Origin: Tenuibacillus multivorans
Lineage (GTDB): Bacteria > Bacillota > Bacilli > Bacillales > Alkalibacillaceae
Length of the DNA stretch: 64,000 nt
Assembly: GCF_900103915.1 (NCBI RefSeq)
Contig: NZ_FNIG01000005.1
Coordinates: 157,874-221,873 of the forward strand
Reading direction: 5' to 3'
How positions within the stretch are numbered: position 1 is the first letter of the stretch; each line of letters starts with the position of its first letter. The notes under the pieces were generated by a model, which saw only the letters and a list, made by a program, of their open reading frames with translations, searched no databases and was not told the origin of the DNA. Below are positions 61,440 to 64,000 of the stretch, in pieces. The position numbers were made by a program, and so were the translations under genes.

Positions 61440-62573
61440 TTAAACCTCTTGGGTTTCTGTTACATCTTTTTCTTGATAATCAATCCGAAGTTCTGTATCG
61501 ACATCAAAGAAATGGACCTTGTTCATATCAATCGCAAGTGTAATATCTTGACCCGCAGAAACATTCGAACGGGCATCAACACGCGCAGTAAATTCCTGTT
61601 CGCCAATTTTTGAGTAAAGGTAAGACTCAGACCCCATTAGTTCAGCTACGTCAATATTTGCTGTAAACGTTGAGCCTTCAGCACTTTGGATAAAGGCTAG
61701 TTCATCGTGTAAGTTTTCCGGACGAACCCCGAGCATGACTTCTCTACCAACATAGTCTAAATCGCGTAGAACCTTCATGCGTCCTTCAGGGATTGTAATG
61801 TCGTTTCCTTCAATCGTGATGGAATTTTCATTAAGCGTTCCGGTTAAGAAGTTCATAGATGGTGATCCGATAAATCCACCGACAAAGACGTTATTAGGTT
61901 TGTCATAAACGTCCTTCGGTGAACCAACCTGTTGGACGATACCTTCCTTCATAACAACTAAACGTGTCGCCATCGTCATCGCTTCTGTTTGGTCGTGCGT
62001 AACATAAATGGTTGTCGTTTGTAGACGCTGGTGAAGCTTTTGAATTTCAGCACGCATTTGTACACGAAGCTTAGCATCCAAATTTGATAGCGGTTCATCC
62101 ATAAGGAATACCTTCGCATCACGTACGATCGCGCGCCCAAGTGCTACACGCTGACGCTGTCCACCAGAAAGTGCTTTCGGCTTACGGTTAAGTAGCTCCT
62201 CTAGTCCTAGAATTTCCGCAGCCCTTTTAACACGCTCATCAATTTCTTTTTTCTTAACCTTGCGAAGCTTTAAACTGAACGCCATATTGTCATAAACATT
62301 CATGTGCGGATATAACGCATAGTTTTGGAAAACCATCGCGATGTCACGATTTTTCGGCGCGACATCGTTCATACGCTTTTCATCGATGTAAAAGTCGCCG
62401 GCCGTGATTTCCTCAAGCCCGGCAATCATTCGTAGAGTTGTAGATTTCCCGCAACCCGACGGACCAACGAACACGATAAACTCCTTATCCTTAATATGTA
62501 AGTTAAAGTCTTGAACTGCATGTACGTCCTTATCATAGATTTTATTAATATTATCAAGACGTAACTCAGCCAT
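61440..62573 (-). CDS. msmX: Multiple-sugar ABC transporter ATPase (MsmX/UgpC type)
   Basis: A 377-residue ATPase of the CUT1 sugar importer class. Walker A is VGPSGCGKST (residues about 36-45), the signature is LSGGQRQRVALGRAI, Walker B is VFLMDEPLSNLD, and the C-terminal TOBE/OB domain (about 240-370) includes MLGVRPENLHDE. In Bacillus, MsmX-type ATPases serve several sugar importers from an isolated locus, and this gene also stands alone without permeases. A cre-like site lies upstream. It might power uptake of amino-sugar oligosaccharides or other sugars encoded elsewhere. Confidence 0.9.
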   Translation of the reverse strand: MAELRLDNINKIYDKDVHAVQDFNLHIKDKEFIVFVGPSGCGKSTTLRMIAGLEEITAGDFYIDEKRMNDVAPKNRDIAMVFQNYALYPHMNVYDNMAFSLKLRKVKKKEIDERVKRAAEILGLEELLNRKPKALSGGQRQRVALGRAIVRDAKVFLMDEPLSNLDAKLRVQMRAEIQKLHQRLQTTTIYVTHDQTEAMTMATRLVVMKEGIVQQVGSPKDVYDKPNNVFVGGFIGSPSMNFLTGTLNENSITIEGNDITIPEGRMKVLRDLDYVGREVMLGVRPENLHDELAFIQSAEGSTFTANIDVAELMGSESYLYSKIGEQEFTARVDARSNVSAGQDITLAIDMNKVHFFDVDTELRIDYQEKDVTETQEV

Positions 62574-62615
62574 ATGGACCCCTCCCTAATGTTGTTAAGT
62601 ATAGTTTACTCGATT

Positions 62616-62629
62616 GGAAAGCGGTTTCA
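62616..62629. promoter_or_regulatory. cre-like site upstream of msmX
   Basis: GGAAAGCGGTTTCA differs at one position from the TGNAARCGNWWWCA cre pattern. It lies 43-56 bases before the msmX start, near the expected -35 of a minus-strand promoter (TATACT -10), suiting CcpA repression. Confidence 0.45.
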
Positions 62630-62731
62630 TATGGTGGATGTGCACAAAGATTGGAGAATGTTTTGTGCAAGAGTAATGGATTGGGTTGAAGGTGGTGGGC
62701 TACCAATTGCCTGAGTGAGATTTTGAGTTAC

Positions 62732-62990
62732 TGAGTGCTCAATGAGGGGAATCCCCGATCGAGTGTGTTGATTCCCCAATGAGGTGCTGTGATTCACCAA
62801 TGGAGCCTGCTAAATCCCCAATAAAGTGTTATGAGTCCCCAATGAAGCCCTCTGAATCCCCAATAAAGTGCTCCAATTCCCCAATGAAACCTATTTTTTG
62901 CCCGAAGAAGGTGTATAATTCCCCAATGAAGCCCTCTGAATCCCCAATCGAGTGCACTGATTCCCCAATGATTGAAGCTGAATTCCCTAT
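62732..62990. repeat. 21-bp phased repeat array, core ATTCCCCAATGAAG
   Basis: The CCCCAA core (or CACCAA, CCCGAA) begins at 62753, 62774, 62795, 62816, 62837, 62858, 62879, 62900, 62921, 62942 and 62963, each exactly 21 bases apart. Degraded units at 62732 and about 62984 keep the phase. It is the reverse complement of the TGGGGAAT family at 7336 and 27857. The unit CCCCAATGAAGCCCTCTGAA occurs twice, exactly 84 bases (four periods) apart. It lies between msmX and the PucR-type gene and touches the latter's stop. Confidence 0.93.
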
Positions 62991-63841
62991 CAAACTAGTA
63001 ATAATATCGCTAAATAAACTTGTAGCATATGGTCAAACCGTCGAATATCATTGCCAGTTAAGTCCGCGAACTTATCAATTCGATATTGTACACTATTACG
63101 ATGCATAAAAAGGGCTTTTGCGGCTGATGAAACGTTTCCCTGGTGTTCAATCACAACTTTAATCGTATCAATCAATGAGCGGTCCTCGATGCTAGATTTT
63201 AAGATGGACGATATAAAAAATTGCTGGTCGTTTTGATCAAATAGAGTAGGGAATAGATGGATAATGCTATCTTGTTGATAGATAATTCGTTTCCCTGTTA
63301 AAGGAAAAATAGCCCTGGCCACTTTTATGAGCCATTGATAATAATCCACCATCTGATCGACAGATTGCTGGATATCGCTAATAAATAGTTTGAGATTGAT
63401 TTTTAAATCATCGCTCATAACGTCAATCATTTCATTGAATGCAATTGGTTCTCCTGCGATTTCTTCAATCATCACTACTTCATTTTTACTTTTCCAAGTT
63501 AAAACAAGCTCCCGATTGAGCATCATATGTAAGGTATTACGAAACGTATCTAAATCGATGCTTCCATCTTGAATGTTAGCGATAATGAAGCGATATTGAG
63601 TGAATTCTTCAGGAGGAGTTGATGTCTTTCGATGTAAAAAATCAAGCCAAGCTTGTTCGCGTGACGTGTGTATCGGCTCAGTCGTCGTTAGTGCCTGTAG
63701 GAGTTGTTTTTGTTCATGAGTTAGATCCGTTTCCGGGATTGCGAACAGCCGACCGTCCGTTTGAAACGTAAAGCAGTCTTCAGGTGGTATATCTACACGT
63801 TTAATATTTGGAAAAAGCTGAGACAGTTTTTCTAAATCCAT
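62990..63841 (-). CDS. PucR/CdaR-family transcriptional regulator
   Basis: A 283-residue regulator with the C-terminal helix-turn-helix of the PucR/CdaR group (HTH_30): DTIKVVIEHQGNVSSAAKAL, then FMHRNSVQYRIDKFADLTG. The first 220 residues have no domain I recognise; they include an IIANIQDGSIDLDTF region and probably sense a metabolite. The start follows AAAGGGGG. Members regulate purine, sugar-diacid or amino-acid catabolism. No obvious target gene adjoins it here; its 3' end touches the repeat array. Confidence 0.78.
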   Translation of the reverse strand: MDLEKLSQLFPNIKRVDIPPEDCFTFQTDGRLFAIPETDLTHEQKQLLQALTTTEPIHTSREQAWLDFLHRKTSTPPEEFTQYRFIIANIQDGSIDLDTFRNTLHMMLNRELVLTWKSKNEVVMIEEIAGEPIAFNEMIDVMSDDLKINLKLFISDIQQSVDQMVDYYQWLIKVARAIFPLTGKRIIYQQDSIIHLFPTLFDQNDQQFFISSILKSSIEDRSLIDTIKVVIEHQGNVSSAAKALFMHRNSVQYRIDKFADLTGNDIRRFDHMLQVYLAILLLV

Positions 63842-63929
63842 CGTAAAACCCCCTTTATAAGCGTTATGGTTATTATATCAAAATAGTCACAAGAGTAACT
63901 ATTTATTAATAAATGTAGCGAGTCGATCC

Positions 63930-64000
63930 GCTTGCGAGTATCGACTCGCCAATCAAGGAGTTGGAGTCGCAATCAAGGAGTTGGAGTCGCAATCAAGGAG
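63930..64000. repeat. Direct repeats of about 20 bp at the window edge
   Basis: AATCAAGGAG begins at 63951, 63971 and 63991. The 20-base unit TCGCAATCAAGGAGTTGGAG is repeated exactly, and a first copy has one extra C. The array is cut by the window end. Its phrase GACTCGCCAATCAAGGAG resembles the degraded start of the 41284 array. Period is 20, not 21, in the part visible. Confidence 0.85.

Noticed and set aside
62779..63108. 109-codon frame of Ser-Pro-Met/Ile-Lys repeats
   Set aside because: A by-product of the ATTCCCCAAT array that runs into the complementary strand of the PucR-type gene.
2891..64000. CRISPR arrays
   Set aside because: Units are 20-21 bases in total with degenerate cores and no constant repeat of 23 bases or more plus unique spacers, and there are no cas genes.

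Overview
The window is a chromosomal segment of a low-GC Gram-positive bacterium of the Bacillaceae type, possibly a halophilic or alkaliphilic genus. The evidence is strong Shine-Dalgarno sites, frequent TTG and GTG starts, a gltC/gltAB arrangement as in Bacillus, lipoprotein signal peptides and RpiR, LacI and LysR regulators. It carries about 50 genes. I see no rRNA, tRNA, insertion sequence, phage gene or CRISPR array.

Layout. 1-8.7 kb: MFS transporter, 1-Cys peroxiredoxin, two small proteins, a LacI-family gene remnant, a gamma-glutamyltransferase, a 2-keto-3-deoxygluconate kinase with a 2-hydroxyacid dehydrogenase, and a two-gene chromate transporter. 8.9-11.7 kb: chemoreceptor and aldo/keto reductase. 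11.8-20 kb: a LacI-controlled operon with a SIS isomerase (HxlB-like), a TRAP transporter, a PfkB kinase, an HxlA-like beta-keto acid decarboxylase or aldolase and a Gfo/Idh/MocA dehydrogenase, then a separately promoted FAH-family gene. This looks like a complete sugar or sugar-acid pathway whose substrate I cannot name. 20-27.8 kb: a gluconate/galactonate locus (gluconokinase, RpiR regulator, 6-phosphogluconate dehydrogenase, second TRAP system, galactonate dehydratase). 28-33.7 kb: AEC transporter, a NEW3-protein/ABC exporter operon, and a divergent ECF sigma/anti-sigma pair. 34-42.4 kb: gltC, glutamate synthase and proC. 42.5-63.8 kb: a cell-wall amino-sugar salvage region with an M20 amidohydrolase, GlcNAc-kinase-like protein, anmK, murQ, a serine hydrolase, a Dpp/Opp-type peptide importer, an RpiR (MurR-like) regulator, a glycolate/D-lactate oxidase pair, nagA, nagB and an MsmX-type ATPase, ending with a PucR-type regulator.

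How it works together. Two TRAP importers feed separate sugar-acid routes, one ending in ribulose-5-phosphate (gntK, gnd) and one through the HxlA/HxlB-like pair. In the salvage region, imported muropeptide products would be phosphorylated (AnmK, BadF-type kinase), cleaved to GlcNAc-6-P and D-lactate (MurQ), and converted to fructose-6-P (NagA, NagB). The GlcDF-type oxidase could consume the D-lactate. A shared sequence upstream of anmK and between glcD and nagA supports joint control.

The most unusual feature is a set of intergenic arrays whose degenerate 10-12 bp cores recur almost exactly every 21 bp (20 bp in the last one). They occupy eight intergenic stretches, have at least three unrelated core sequences, and often lie between the terminator of one transcription unit and the promoter of the next.
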